Of a DNA stretch of 64,000 nt, positions 1-8,280 are shown piece by piece. This DNA comes from Larkinella sp. C7 (GTDB lineage: Bacteria > Bacteroidota > Bacteroidia > Cytophagales > Spirosomataceae). The notes below the pieces were generated by a model, which searched no databases, was not told the origin of the DNA, and worked only from the letters and a program-made list of their open reading frames with translations. The position numbers were made by a program, and so were the translations under genes. Location: the NCBI RefSeq assembly GCF_006149005.1, contig NZ_VBSL01000007.1, forward strand, positions 186,001 to 250,000, given 5' to 3'. Position 1 is the first letter of the stretch. Each line of letters begins with the position of its first letter.

Positions 1-1
1 C

Positions 2-1210
2 TTGCCCGAAACCTTGTTGACGCCCAATTTCCTGATCGGCCAGCAGCGCGCTGACAATGGCCGGGAAAACCGGGTGGCGGTGTTGCAACTGGATTTTGTG
101 GAACCACTCAAAGACAAGAAGAAACTCGAAACCGGCTTGAAACATACCTACCGGCGGCTAGCTTCCGACTATACGTTTGAGAACCTGCTGGACGGCATCT
201 GGACGATAAACCCCGCCATCAGCAACAATTTCATTTACGATGAACGAACCAGCGCGGCTTATGTCAATTTCGGGAACGAGATCAGGAAATTCAGCTACCA
301 GGTGGGTTTGCGTACCGAATATACCAACATCACAACGGATCAGCGGACCACCAATGTGAAAACCCAGCGGGATTATATCTACCTGTTTCCCAGTGTTTTC
401 CTGAACTACAACGCCAGTGAATCGCAGAAGATGCAGGTCAACTACAGCCGCCGGATCAACCGGCCGTCGACCTGGTCGCTCAACCCTTTCATCGACTTGT
501 CCGACCCGCTGAACATCCGGTACGGAAATCCGAACCTGAACCCGGAGTTGATCAATTCGTTTGAAATAAGCCATTTGCTGTATGGAAAAAGCACAACACT
601 GACCTCTTCGCTGTTTTACCGCCAGACAAACAACGAAATTACAAATTACCGGACGCTGCGACCCGATGGTATTACCGAGCAAACGTCGCTGAACCTGAAC
701 CGTTCGCAGAATTACGGGCTGGAAGTGGTCGTGACGCAGGATCTTACACGCTGGTGGAAGGTGAACGGTAATTTCTCGTTTTTCCAGCGAAACATCCAGG
801 CCAGTGCCGATATTCCGGGCATTCTGACCCGCACGAACCGGAGTTGGACGGCCCGGGTCACCTCCAACATGAACCCGAAAAAAGGAACCGATATTCAGGT
901 GGCGATGAATTACCGGTCGCCGTTTATCGTGGCACAGGGAACCATCAAAGGCTTCTTTAACGTCGATCTGGGGGTTAAACAAAATATTCTGAAAGGGCGC
1001 GGAACGGTGAGCCTGCGCGTCAGTGACATCTTCAATACGCTGCAGTTTCAGAACGAGAGTTTTGGCTCCAACTTTGTGTCGTCTACGCGCAGCAAACGCG
1101 AAAGCCGCATTGGATTCATTGGCTTTAGTTACCGGTTGAGCCGACAGGTGGTTCGGGAGAAAGAACGGGATCAGGAGCGGGATGATACGCCGACGGAGAA
1201 TGAGTTTTAG
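2..1210 (+). CDS. Outer-membrane beta-barrel protein, C-terminal part (5' end outside window)
   Basis: About 402 codons are open from the window edge to the TAG at 1208-1210, so the N-terminal part (normally signal peptide, carboxypeptidase-like domain and plug) lies upstream. The visible part alternates aromatic and polar residues as in transmembrane beta strands. It carries the run NPNLNPELINSFEIS and a closing SLRVSDIFNT strand, both typical of the OMP_b-brl_3 / TonB-receptor-like barrels of Bacteroidota. The charged tail after the last strand is not a sorting domain. Likely role is an outer-membrane transporter or receptor-like barrel; the substrate cannot be read. The M28 peptidase gene follows after 12 bases, so co-transcription is plausible. 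Confidence 0.85.
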   Translation: MPETLLTPNFLIGQQRADNGRENRVAVLQLDFVEPLKDKKKLETGLKHTYRRLASDYTFENLLDGIWTINPAISNNFIYDERTSAAYVNFGNEIRKFSYQVGLRTEYTNITTDQRTTNVKTQRDYIYLFPSVFLNYNASESQKMQVNYSRRINRPSTWSLNPFIDLSDPLNIRYGNPNLNPELINSFEISHLLYGKSTTLTSSLFYRQTNNEITNYRTLRPDGITEQTSLNLNRSQNYGLEVVVTQDLTRWWKVNGNFSFFQRNIQASADIPGILTRTNRSWTARVTSNMNPKKGTDIQVAMNYRSPFIVAQGTIKGFFNVDLGVKQNILKGRGTVSLRVSDIFNTLQFQNESFGSNFVSSTRSKRESRIGFIGFSYRLSRQVVREKERDQERDDTPTENEF

Positions 1211-1222
1211 TTATCTTTAGGC

Positions 1223-2830
1223 ATGATACGACTCTTTCTCTTCTTTCTTCTGGCCGGAAATTATGCTTTCGCCACTGCCGACAGTGTTGCGATTGACGGC
1301 AAAGCGTTTGTCAAACACATTCAGGTGCTGGCTTCGGATGCCTTCGAAGGGCGAAAACCGTTTACGGCCGGTGAAAAGAAAACCGTTGACTACCTGAAAA
1401 CTGCGTTTCAGAAAGCCGGTTTGCAACCCGGCAATGGCAAGAGCTATTTTCAGGATGTACCGATGGTAAACATTGCCTCGACCCCGGCGGAGCCGCTGGT
1501 GTTGAAAGGCAAGAACGGCACGGTTTCGCTCGCAAACCTGACCGATTTTGTTGCAACAACACCCCATGTGGAAAATCAGGTGAAAATCACCGATTCGGAA
1601 CTGGTGTTTGTGGGCTACGGCATTGTGGCTCCCGAATACAACTGGAACGACTACGCGGGTCTGGACGTCAAGGGCAAAACCGTGGTGGTGATGGTGAACG
1701 ATCCGGGTTTGATCGACAGCACGCTGTTCAAGGGAAACATCATGACCTACTACGGTCGCTGGACGTATAAATACGAGGAAGCAGCCCGGCAGGGTGCGGC
1801 AGGCGTTCTGATCGTTCATGAATCCAAAGCCGCCAGTTACGGCTGGTCCGTGGTTCGCAGCAGTTTCTCGAAATCAAAACTGTACTTACAGGCCGCCGAC
1901 AACAACCGATCGCGGGCGACGGTGGAAGGCTGGCTCACGCTGGATGCGGCCAAAAGCCTGTTCAAGCTCGCGGGCGTCTCACCGGAACTGTTCCGGGAAG
2001 CGGGTATTCGGGGTTTTAAGCCCGTCAAACTGGGACTGATGACTTCGCTGGTGATCAACAACCAGATTACGAAATCGACCTCCCGGAATGTGCTGGCCTT
2101 GCTGCCCGGCACCGACCGACGGAACGAATACATCATCTATACCTCGCATTGGGATCATCTGGGCAAAAGCGAAGCCATCAAAGGCGATTCGATTTACAAC
2201 GGCGCGTCCGATAATGCGTCGGGTACGGCGGCTCTGCTCGAACTGGCGGAGACGTTTGCCAAACTGAAAAAGAAACCGTCACGATCCATCCTGTTTCTGG
2301 CCGTCACGGCGGAAGAGCAGGGTTTGCTGGGGTCGGAATACTACGCAACGCACCCGGTTTTCCCGTTAGCCAAAACCGTTGCCAACATCAACATGGACGC
2401 CTTCATTCCGGTGGGCCGGACGAAAGACGTGGTGATTGTCGGCAAAGGACAGTCCGATCTGGAAGACTACGCGGAGGCTGAAGCAGCCAGACAGGGGCGG
2501 TTTATCCGGGGTGATTTCAACCCGTCGGCGGGGAGTTATTTCCGGTCCGATCACTTCAACTTTGCCAAAGTCGGTGTGCCGGCCTTGTACCTCAAAACCG
2601 GTGTTCGGTCGGTGAAAAATGGCGAAACCTGGGGAAAAGCCCAATTGGAAGACCATAACCTGAACCGCTACCACGCGCCCTCGGACGAATATTCATCGTC
2701 CTGGGATTTGTCCGGCATCCTCGAAGACATGCAGTTGCTGTTCAACGTGGGGTATCGCCTGAGCAATGAATCCACCTTTCCCGGCTGGAAAACCGGTTCG
2801 GAGTTTAAAGCCGCACGGGATAAGCAGTAA
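1223..2830 (+). CDS. Secreted M28 family zinc aminopeptidase with PA domain
   Basis: 535 aa with a Sec signal peptide (about residues 1-17, ending AFA). A PA-type insert lies around residues 120-240 (VFVGYGIVAPEYNW region), followed by a M28 catalytic domain from about residue 300. Metal ligands are visible: HWDHLG (H309 region), GASDNASG (Asp), AEEQG (Glu), NMDAF (Asp) and FRSDHF (His), the complete co-catalytic di-zinc set of the family. It probably removes N-terminal residues from peptides in the periplasm or outside the cell. The start lies 12 bases after the barrel gene, and a strong hairpin terminator follows the stop at 2848. Confidence 0.93.
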   Translation: MIRLFLFFLLAGNYAFATADSVAIDGKAFVKHIQVLASDAFEGRKPFTAGEKKTVDYLKTAFQKAGLQPGNGKSYFQDVPMVNIASTPAEPLVLKGKNGTVSLANLTDFVATTPHVENQVKITDSELVFVGYGIVAPEYNWNDYAGLDVKGKTVVVMVNDPGLIDSTLFKGNIMTYYGRWTYKYEEAARQGAAGVLIVHESKAASYGWSVVRSSFSKSKLYLQAADNNRSRATVEGWLTLDAAKSLFKLAGVSPELFREAGIRGFKPVKLGLMTSLVINNQITKSTSRNVLALLPGTDRRNEYIIYTSHWDHLGKSEAIKGDSIYNGASDNASGTAALLELAETFAKLKKKPSRSILFLAVTAEEQGLLGSEYYATHPVFPLAKTVANINMDAFIPVGRTKDVVIVGKGQSDLEDYAEAEAARQGRFIRGDFNPSAGSYFRSDHFNFAKVGVPALYLKTGVRSVKNGETWGKAQLEDHNLNRYHAPSDEYSSSWDLSGILEDMQLLFNVGYRLSNESTFPGWKTGSEFKAARDKQ

Positions 2831-2847
2831 GGAAGAAAAGAACGAAG

Positions 2848-2896
2848 GGCCCCGGTTGATGCCGGAGTTCGGGCAAACCGGGGCCGCTTATTTTGT
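2848..2896 (+). terminator. Intrinsic terminator after the M28 peptidase
   Basis: GGCCCCGGTT (2848-2857) pairs perfectly with AACCGGGGCC (2876-2885). The loop holds a further small TGCC/GGCA stem (2860-2863 with 2872-2875). A T-rich tail (TTATTTTGTT) follows. It lies 18 bases after the peptidase stop codon. Confidence 0.8.
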
Positions 2897-2952
2897 TACA
2901 AAACGTACAGCGTTTTATCGATAGCAAGACATTAGAGGATTGGAAAAGGCGG

Positions 2953-3369
2953 CTAGACGCCGGGAACCATCAGTTTTTTTACAAAGCGACGCAGGGTGTC
3001 GTGACTGACGGGTTTGGTTATTCGGTTATTGACGTGTTCTAAGACCCGGTTGTAATTGCCCTGATACATCTGAAAAGCCTGTTTTACTTCTTCTACATGA
3101 TCCTGGCGGGCTACACTCAACTTGGGCTTCAGACCACGGCCCGGTTTATCGATCAACGCTTCGAGTCCGCCCTGGTTCCACCGATTCATCCAGTTGTAGA
3201 TACTCCGGCGGTCGACCTGAAACATGCTCACGAGTTCATTGACTTGCATCCCCTGAAAACTGTAGAGAATACACTGACAGCGTCGCCGGAGGACGAGATT
3301 ATCAGTGGTAGAAATCAGCTGACGAAGCTGCTTCATTTCATCCGGGGTAAGTGCTTTAATGTTTTTCAT
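2953..3369 (-). CDS. Lone IS630-type transposase N-terminal half (helix-turn-helix protein)
   Basis: 138 aa from the ATG at 3369; an in-frame start at 3468 would add 33 unconserved residues. It contains the IS630-type winged helix-turn-helix: LRRRCQCILYSFQGMQ, then VDRRSIYNWMNRWN, then a linker with GLEALIDKPGRG. The DDE catalytic half normally follows but is absent, because only about 120 bases separate the stop from the M28 terminator. Near the 3' end the codons GTA AAA AAA (2974-2982) form an A7 slippery site in the register used for -1 frameshifting in two-frame insertion sequences. This looks like a decayed element or a retained solo DNA-binding protein. Neighbouring sequence is unusually AT-rich. 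Confidence 0.7.
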   Translation of the reverse strand: MKNIKALTPDEMKQLRQLISTTDNLVLRRRCQCILYSFQGMQVNELVSMFQVDRRSIYNWMNRWNQGGLEALIDKPGRGLKPKLSVARQDHVEEVKQAFQMYQGNYNRVLEHVNNRITKPVSHDTLRRFVKKLMVPGV

Positions 3370-3985
3370 TGTTCTCAACAGTTTAATTGATGAGATGACT
3401 GCGGTTGCGTACCCGATTATTCCACATAGCGGTATCAGATTTTCCGCCCCAGTCTTCTTTCTGTTCACGTTTCATTAAAATCAGAAATACGAAAATATAC
3501 TGATAAACAGTACGTTAAAAGCGACCGTTCATGTTTATTGGAAAGGTTATATCGCTTTTAAAATATGGGTATTTTTTTCTTATTTAGACTGAATGTAAGC
3601 AATAATGGAGTTTTTATAAAATTTTAATAATGCTGTTTTTTTTACTTAAAAAAATATAAATCGATTTAATTATTACAAGATATAGTCCCTGTTTTTAGGA
3701 GTTTACCGTATACAATTGGTTACTTAGATATTGGTAAAAAAGATGAAAAGTGGTTTTCTTTTACTAAATAGCCCTAAACCAAATAATCACTTCTAAAAAA
3801 ATTACAATAGGAATTGAAGTTTGTGCAGGCAATAGAGCCTTGGCTTGCAGTCCGGTTGATTACCGATTGGTATTTAAACCAATTCGGGAAAATCAGGTTG
3901 AACAGAAAGAGCCGGTCTCTATTCGCAGGCTCGTTGAACACGGCGAAAGAACCGGCTTTTAACACCCTATTTATTCATCCCTATT
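3370..3985. other. AT-rich intergenic region between the HTH gene and the alcohol dehydrogenase
   Basis: Roughly 600 bases without a supported gene. About 3480-3800 is markedly AT-rich compared with the rest of the window (runs such as TTTTTTTTACTTAAAAAAA), suggesting a different origin from the flanking genes. At about 3867-3884 there is a 6-bp inverted repeat ATTGGT-ATTTAA-ACCAAT, a possible operator for the downstream dehydrogenase. Short open frames occur but show no recognisable protein. No terminal inverted repeats of an insertion sequence were recognised. Confidence 0.5.
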
Positions 3986-5029
3986 ATGATTGCAGCTAAA
4001 GGATACGCAGCTCAGAATGCGCAAACACCGCTGGCTCCGTTTCAGTTTGAACGGCGCGATGTGAAACCCCACGACGTTCAGTTCGACATTCTCTACTGTG
4101 GGGTTTGTCATTCCGATTTACACCAGATTCGGGACGAATGGGGCGGGTCGATTTTTCCGATGGTGCCGGGCCACGAAATCGTGGGGCGTGTGACGAAGGT
4201 CGGCGCGGAAGTCACCAAATTCAAGGTGGGCGATCTGGCCGGGGTCGGCTGTATGGTCGATTCGTGCCGCACGTGCGAAAATTGCCGGGAAGGTCTGGAG
4301 CAATACTGTCTGGTGGGGAACTCCCAAACCTACAACGGTCGGGAGCAGGACGGCGTAACGCCAACGTACGGCGGGTATTCGAACCTGATTGTGGTCCACG
4401 AAGATTTTGCACTGCACGTCTCCGAAAAGCTGGATTTGGCCGCCGTCGCTCCGCTGCTGTGCGCCGGCATTACTACCTATTCGCCCCTGCGGCACTGGAA
4501 AGTGGGCAAAGGGCACAAGGTTGCCGTGTTGGGGCTGGGCGGCCTGGGACATATGGCCGTTAAATTTGCCGTGGCTTTTGGTGCTGAAGTAACCATGCTG
4601 AGTACGTCACCTTCCAAAGAAGAAGATGCCAAACGGTTGGGCGCACACAAGTTTGTGCTGACCAGCGATCCGGCCCGGGTGAAGGAAGTGAAAGGGTATT
4701 TCGACTTCATTATCGATACGGTTTCGGCACCGCACGACTACAACCTGTATCTCTCCCTGCTCAGAACCAACGGCATACACATTTGCGTGGGCGCCCCCCC
4801 GACACCGGCCGAAATCATGGGCTTTAGCCTCATCGGCGGTCGGAAAAGCATCGCTGGTTCGGGTATCGGCGGGATACCCGAAACGCAGGAGATGCTGGAT
4901 TTTTGCGCCGAGCACAACATCGTGTCGGATATCGAGCTGATTCCGATCAAAGACATCCAAAGCGCATATGACCGGATGCTGAAAGGCGATGTGCGCTACC
5001 GGTTTGTAATCGATATGAATACGTTATAA
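3986..5029 (+). CDS. Zinc-dependent NAD(P) alcohol dehydrogenase, YahK/cinnamyl-alcohol-dehydrogenase type
   Basis: 347 aa medium-chain dehydrogenase. The catalytic zinc site is C41 (GVCHSDLH) with H63-E64 (GHEIVGRV) and a later Cys in LLCAGITTYSPL. The structural zinc cysteines C94, C97, C100 and C108 are intact. The nucleotide fold carries GLGGLGHMAVKFA near residue 180. The close match of motif order to E. coli YahK suggests reduction of aldehydes to alcohols in the cytosol with NADPH; the physiological substrate is unknown. The gene stands alone after the AT-rich region and converges on the sugar isomerase gene with 27 bases between stops. Confidence 0.92.
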   Translation: MIAAKGYAAQNAQTPLAPFQFERRDVKPHDVQFDILYCGVCHSDLHQIRDEWGGSIFPMVPGHEIVGRVTKVGAEVTKFKVGDLAGVGCMVDSCRTCENCREGLEQYCLVGNSQTYNGREQDGVTPTYGGYSNLIVVHEDFALHVSEKLDLAAVAPLLCAGITTYSPLRHWKVGKGHKVAVLGLGGLGHMAVKFAVAFGAEVTMLSTSPSKEEDAKRLGAHKFVLTSDPARVKEVKGYFDFIIDTVSAPHDYNLYLSLLRTNGIHICVGAPPTPAEIMGFSLIGGRKSIAGSGIGGIPETQEMLDFCAEHNIVSDIELIPIKDIQSAYDRMLKGDVRYRFVIDMNTL

Positions 5030-5056
5030 AACGGGCGGTTTTCCGGCGAATGAGCC

Positions 5057-5995
5057 TTAGGCCGTAAAAATAGCGTCCATTTTCTCGCGGATGGTCAGCA
5101 GCCGGGTGCGGTCGCCCCCGTTGACTTCGGCCGATGCCCAGCCGGAATAGCCAATCTTTACAAGGGCTTTGTTCACCGCCGACCAGTTGCAATCGCCTTC
5201 CAGGAATTCAACGTCGAATCCTTTCCAGAGACCCTCGTCCTGCTGTTTCTTCAGACTGTACTCTTTGACGTCCAGTTTCAGAATCCGCTTGCCGAGGGTT
5301 TCAATCCAGTGCGTCGGCCAGCCGTAACGGAGGATGTTGCCCACGTCGAAATACCAGCCCACGAGCGGGTGTTTGAATTCATCGACAAACCGGGCGGCTT
5401 CCAGCGGACTGATCAAAAAACCGTTCCAGACGTTTTCGAAGGCAATCTTGACGCCGGTTTTTTCGGCCATCGGCAGCAGCTTTTTTATTTCCTTGCGGCA
5501 GCGTTCGTAGGCATCTTCGTAGCTCACATCGGCTTTCACCACGCCCGGAACCAGCAAAACCGTTGTGCCGCCGTACTGCTTCGTGTCTTGCAGCGATTTT
5601 TCCATCGCCTTCACGCACACTTCCCGAACCTTCGGATCGGGGTCCGACAGGGGCGATTTCCAGTGGGCCGAATTGACCGTACCGGGCAGTTCCAGACCGG
5701 TTTTGTCGCGGGCGTCCAGTACCTCCTTCATGTCGAGGTTGTTGGGGGTGTCCAACTCCACCCCATCGAAGCCCAGGTCTTTCAGCAATTTGAACTTATC
5801 GAGTACCGACAAATCCTCTTTCACCATGCCCCATTTCAGGCTTTTCTTCACCATCGGCGTTTTAAGAGCCGGATTAGAAACCGGATTGACGAACGGGGCG
5901 GAAACCGATGCAATCACATGAGGTGCGGATTCAATAGCGGCAAAACCGCCTACAGCGGCCAGCGAGCCGTTTTTCAGAAATTCTCTGCGTTGCAT
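5057..5995 (-). CDS. Tat-exported sugar phosphate isomerase/epimerase family protein (TIM barrel)
   Basis: 312 aa. The N-terminus MQRREFLKNGSLAAVGG is a twin-arginine signal, so the protein is probably periplasmic. The body is an AP-endonuclease-2-type TIM barrel, with segments such as LGFDGVELDTPNN, KIAFENVWNGFLISP, VGWYFDVGNILRYG and the acidic KLDVKEYS and SAEVNGG strands that supply metal ligands. Family members isomerise or epimerise keto sugars and inositol intermediates; the substrate cannot be assigned. It starts 5 bases after the stop of the upstream Gfo/Idh/MocA oxidoreductase, so the two form an operon and probably act in sequence on an oxidised sugar. Confidence 0.88.
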   Translation of the reverse strand: MQRREFLKNGSLAAVGGFAAIESAPHVIASVSAPFVNPVSNPALKTPMVKKSLKWGMVKEDLSVLDKFKLLKDLGFDGVELDTPNNLDMKEVLDARDKTGLELPGTVNSAHWKSPLSDPDPKVREVCVKAMEKSLQDTKQYGGTTVLLVPGVVKADVSYEDAYERCRKEIKKLLPMAEKTGVKIAFENVWNGFLISPLEAARFVDEFKHPLVGWYFDVGNILRYGWPTHWIETLGKRILKLDVKEYSLKKQQDEGLWKGFDVEFLEGDCNWSAVNKALVKIGYSGWASAEVNGGDRTRLLTIREKMDAIFTA

Positions 5996-6000
5996 GGTTT

Positions 6001-7290
6001 TCAGGAGAAAGAGGTAATACCGGGTCGGGCGACTTCCGCAACCGGGGGCTTCATATCAAAACTGTAGGTGTCCGGGCCTAATTTTTCGGTAGAATTCATC
6101 GCTTCATCCCAGGTGATCCGACGGCCGGTATAGGCCGCCATGCGCCCCATGATGCCAAGCAGCGTGCTGTTGGCCATGTATTCGCCCTGGTTGATTGGTT
6201 CGCCCTTCCGAATGGCCGCAAACAGTTCGTCGTGTTCTGTCTGGTACATGTCGTTGGCAACCCCCGCATATTTCCATTTTTTCCGCCCGGTGATCTCGTG
6301 TACGTTCCGGGACACGTTGGCAACGGCCCGGCCTTTTGTTCCCAGGGCCTCGCACATGTAACTCCCCTCGCAATTGACCTGCTGGCGGCTGAAGTGGAAT
6401 CCTTTGGCCCCGTCTTCGTATTCGTAGGTAATGGCAAAGTGGTCGTAAATGTTGCCGTAGATCGGTTCCGTCCGGACCTGACGGCCACCGGTTCCGGCTG
6501 CCGAAAGCGGCATTTTGTCACCAAAGGCCCACGACATCATATCGACGCTGTGAATCGCCTGCTCAACCAGGTGGTCGCCCGACAGCCAGGTGTAATAATA
6601 CCAGTTCCGGAACACGTATTCGGCGTCGGTCCAGCCCGGTTTTCGGGGGTGCGACCAGACGGTGCCGGTGTTGTAGGTGTTGTAAACGGTAAGCACGTCG
6701 CCAATGGCACCGTCCTGAATTTTCTCAAACGTGGCCCGTTTGGGTTCATGAAACCGCCAGCAGAAGCCCGAGAGGAGCGAGATTTTCTTTTCCTTCGCAA
6801 TTTTAGCCGCTTCCAGCACCTTGCGGACGCCGGGTGCATCGACGGCCATCGGTTTTTCGCAGAAAACGTGTTTTCCGGCCTGCACGGTGGCCATCAGGTG
6901 TTCGGGGCGGAAATGCGGGGGCGTTGCCAGAATGACCACATCCACCCCTGACTCCAGCACTTTTTTATAGGCATCGAATCCCACGAATTTATGTTCTTCA
7001 TCGACTTTGACCTTGTCGCCGTGGATTTTCCGCAGATTATTGAGCGAGTCATCCAGTTTATCCTTGAAAATATCGCCAACGGCGTGCAGCACCACATTGG
7101 GATCGGCTTTCAGCGCCTGGGCGGCTGCGCCCGAACCCCGGCCCCCGCAGCCGACCAGGCCGACTTTGAGGGTGTCGGTATTGATACCGGCAAATGAACG
7201 TTGGGGGTGCAAAATAGTGACGGCGGGTAAAACGCTGCTGGCCAACGCCATGCCAGTCATTTTTAAGACGTCTCGACGGGAAGTACTCAT
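6001..7290 (-). CDS. Tat-exported Gfo/Idh/MocA family oxidoreductase
   Basis: 429 aa from the ATG at 7290, chosen because MSTSRRDVLKMTG begins a twin-arginine signal; an in-frame upstream start (7404) only adds 38 unconserved residues. The Rossmann motif VGLVGCGGRGSGAA and the ATPPHFRPEHLM and VFCEKPMAVDAPGVRK segments identify an NAD(P)-dependent sugar dehydrogenase with the family lysine in EKP. These enzymes oxidise a hydroxyl (often C3) of sugars or glycosides, sometimes with tightly bound cofactor. It is first in a two-gene operon with the TIM-barrel isomerase. It is one of three such Tat-exported enzymes in the window. Confidence 0.92.
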   Translation of the reverse strand: MSTSRRDVLKMTGMALASSVLPAVTILHPQRSFAGINTDTLKVGLVGCGGRGSGAAAQALKADPNVVLHAVGDIFKDKLDDSLNNLRKIHGDKVKVDEEHKFVGFDAYKKVLESGVDVVILATPPHFRPEHLMATVQAGKHVFCEKPMAVDAPGVRKVLEAAKIAKEKKISLLSGFCWRFHEPKRATFEKIQDGAIGDVLTVYNTYNTGTVWSHPRKPGWTDAEYVFRNWYYYTWLSGDHLVEQAIHSVDMMSWAFGDKMPLSAAGTGGRQVRTEPIYGNIYDHFAITYEYEDGAKGFHFSRQQVNCEGSYMCEALGTKGRAVANVSRNVHEITGRKKWKYAGVANDMYQTEHDELFAAIRKGEPINQGEYMANSTLLGIMGRMAAYTGRRITWDEAMNSTEKLGPDTYSFDMKPPVAEVARPGITSFS

Positions 7291-7457
7291 ACGAAAGTGG
7301 TTTAGGATCTTGGGTAGAAAAATCGGTGAAGATTTTCCCTGAAAGATAGCCAGTCCAACCGGGAAAGTCAAAAATCGGACGGTTTTCGCCTTTCGAAAGG
7401 CCATTTATCCAACCGGTTTACCTCTCATCCAATAGGTTGCAATAAAAGGTACTATGT

Positions 7458-7490
7458 TTTGCACAGTAATTAAAAAGATTTTTATATTTG
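7458..7490 (+). promoter_or_regulatory. Bacteroidota-type promoter for the small secreted protein gene
   Basis: TTTG at 7458-7461 and TATATTTG at 7483-7490 are separated by 21 bases, matching the -33 TTTG / -7 TAnnTTTG pattern of Bacteroidota primary sigma factors. The start codon follows 28 bases downstream. Confidence 0.7.
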
Positions 7491-7518
7491 GTCCCTTCAC
7501 GCTAAACCAACAAATCTG

Positions 7519-7944
7519 ATGAAAACGATCCTCTTCTCTTTTTCCCTGCTTTTCAGTGCCGTCCTCAGCTTTGCCCAGTGCGACAAGGAGGTGAAACTAA
7601 TCACTTCAAAAACGGAGTACCTGGATGCCGCCGGTGTGGTTCAGCGGACGGTGGACGAGCAAAGTACCATTGACATTGGTAAAACCGACATCTTAATAGT
7701 ACCCGGTAATGCCGATCAAAAAATGAACGGCACCATTCAGTCGACGACCTGCACCTGGAGCGTTCCGTACAAGGAAGGGAAATCCGTTATCAAGGCACTT
7801 TTTGCCAAGGAGCCCGGTCAACAGATGCATGTCACCATCACCATTGAAGGGGAAGAGGGCCAACTCACATTCCTGATGGAAATTGCCGAGATGCCGGATC
7901 GAAAGATTCGGGTGTGGGTGGAGGAGTTTGGGGAGAAGAAGTGA
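7519..7944 (+). CDS. Small secreted protein of unknown function
   Basis: 141 aa with a clear Sec signal peptide (about residues 1-19, LLFSAVLSFAQ, cleavage before C20 or just after). The mature part has about 120 residues, with two cysteines (one in TTCTWSVPY) and many beta-prone stretches (MHVTITIEGEEGQLTFLMEI), suggesting a small beta-sandwich. No family was recognised. It has its own promoter and is followed by the hairpin that ends the oppositely transcribed tRNA-Leu. Confidence 0.75.
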   Translation: MKTILFSFSLLFSAVLSFAQCDKEVKLITSKTEYLDAAGVVQRTVDEQSTIDIGKTDILIVPGNADQKMNGTIQSTTCTWSVPYKEGKSVIKALFAKEPGQQMHVTITIEGEEGQLTFLMEIAEMPDRKIRVWVEEFGEKK

Positions 7945-8019
7945 GGGGAGGGGATTGACGCGGAGGTCACTGGTATATACTGTAACTTTTGTATCATCGT
8001 TACGAGTGGCATTTGAGAC

Positions 8020-8055
8020 TAAAAACAAAAAACCCGTAATCGAAAGATTACGGGT
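8020..8055 (-). terminator. Intrinsic terminator of tRNA-Leu
   Basis: Read on the minus strand, a perfect 10-bp stem (8055-8046 with 8041-8032) closes a tetraloop (GAAA on the plus strand, TTTC in the transcript). A tract of TTTTTTGTTTTT (8031-8020) follows. It lies 9 bases past the tRNA 3' end and is also palindromic enough to serve the plus-strand gene. Confidence 0.85.
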
Positions 8056-8064
8056 CTAATGCTG

Positions 8065-8148
8065 TGCCGAAGGCGAGACTCGAACTCGCATGAACTTACG
8101 TTCACACGCCCCTGAAACGTGCGTGTCTACCAGTTTCACCACTTCGGC
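8065..8148 (-). tRNA. tRNA-Leu (anticodon CAG)
   Basis: The 84-nt gene folds as a long-variable-arm tRNA. The acceptor GCCGAAG (8148-8142) pairs with CTTCGGC (8072-8066), with A as discriminator at 8065. The D-loop contains GGTAGAC. The anticodon arm CACGT-TTCAGGG-GCGTG has CAG in the loop. The variable arm GAACGTAAGTTC and T-arm TTCGAGTC are present. No CCA is encoded, so CCA must be added enzymatically. Confidence 0.95.
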
Positions 8149-8280
8149 ATACATTCCCCAGATGGGATTGCAAAGATGCAGGGTTTTGATTTTCTATGCA
8201 AGTCGTCGCTACAGATTTTTTACGGTTTCTACGTTTTTTTAGGTTTCAAACGGCTTTTGCCTGCGCTTTTTACAAACCGC

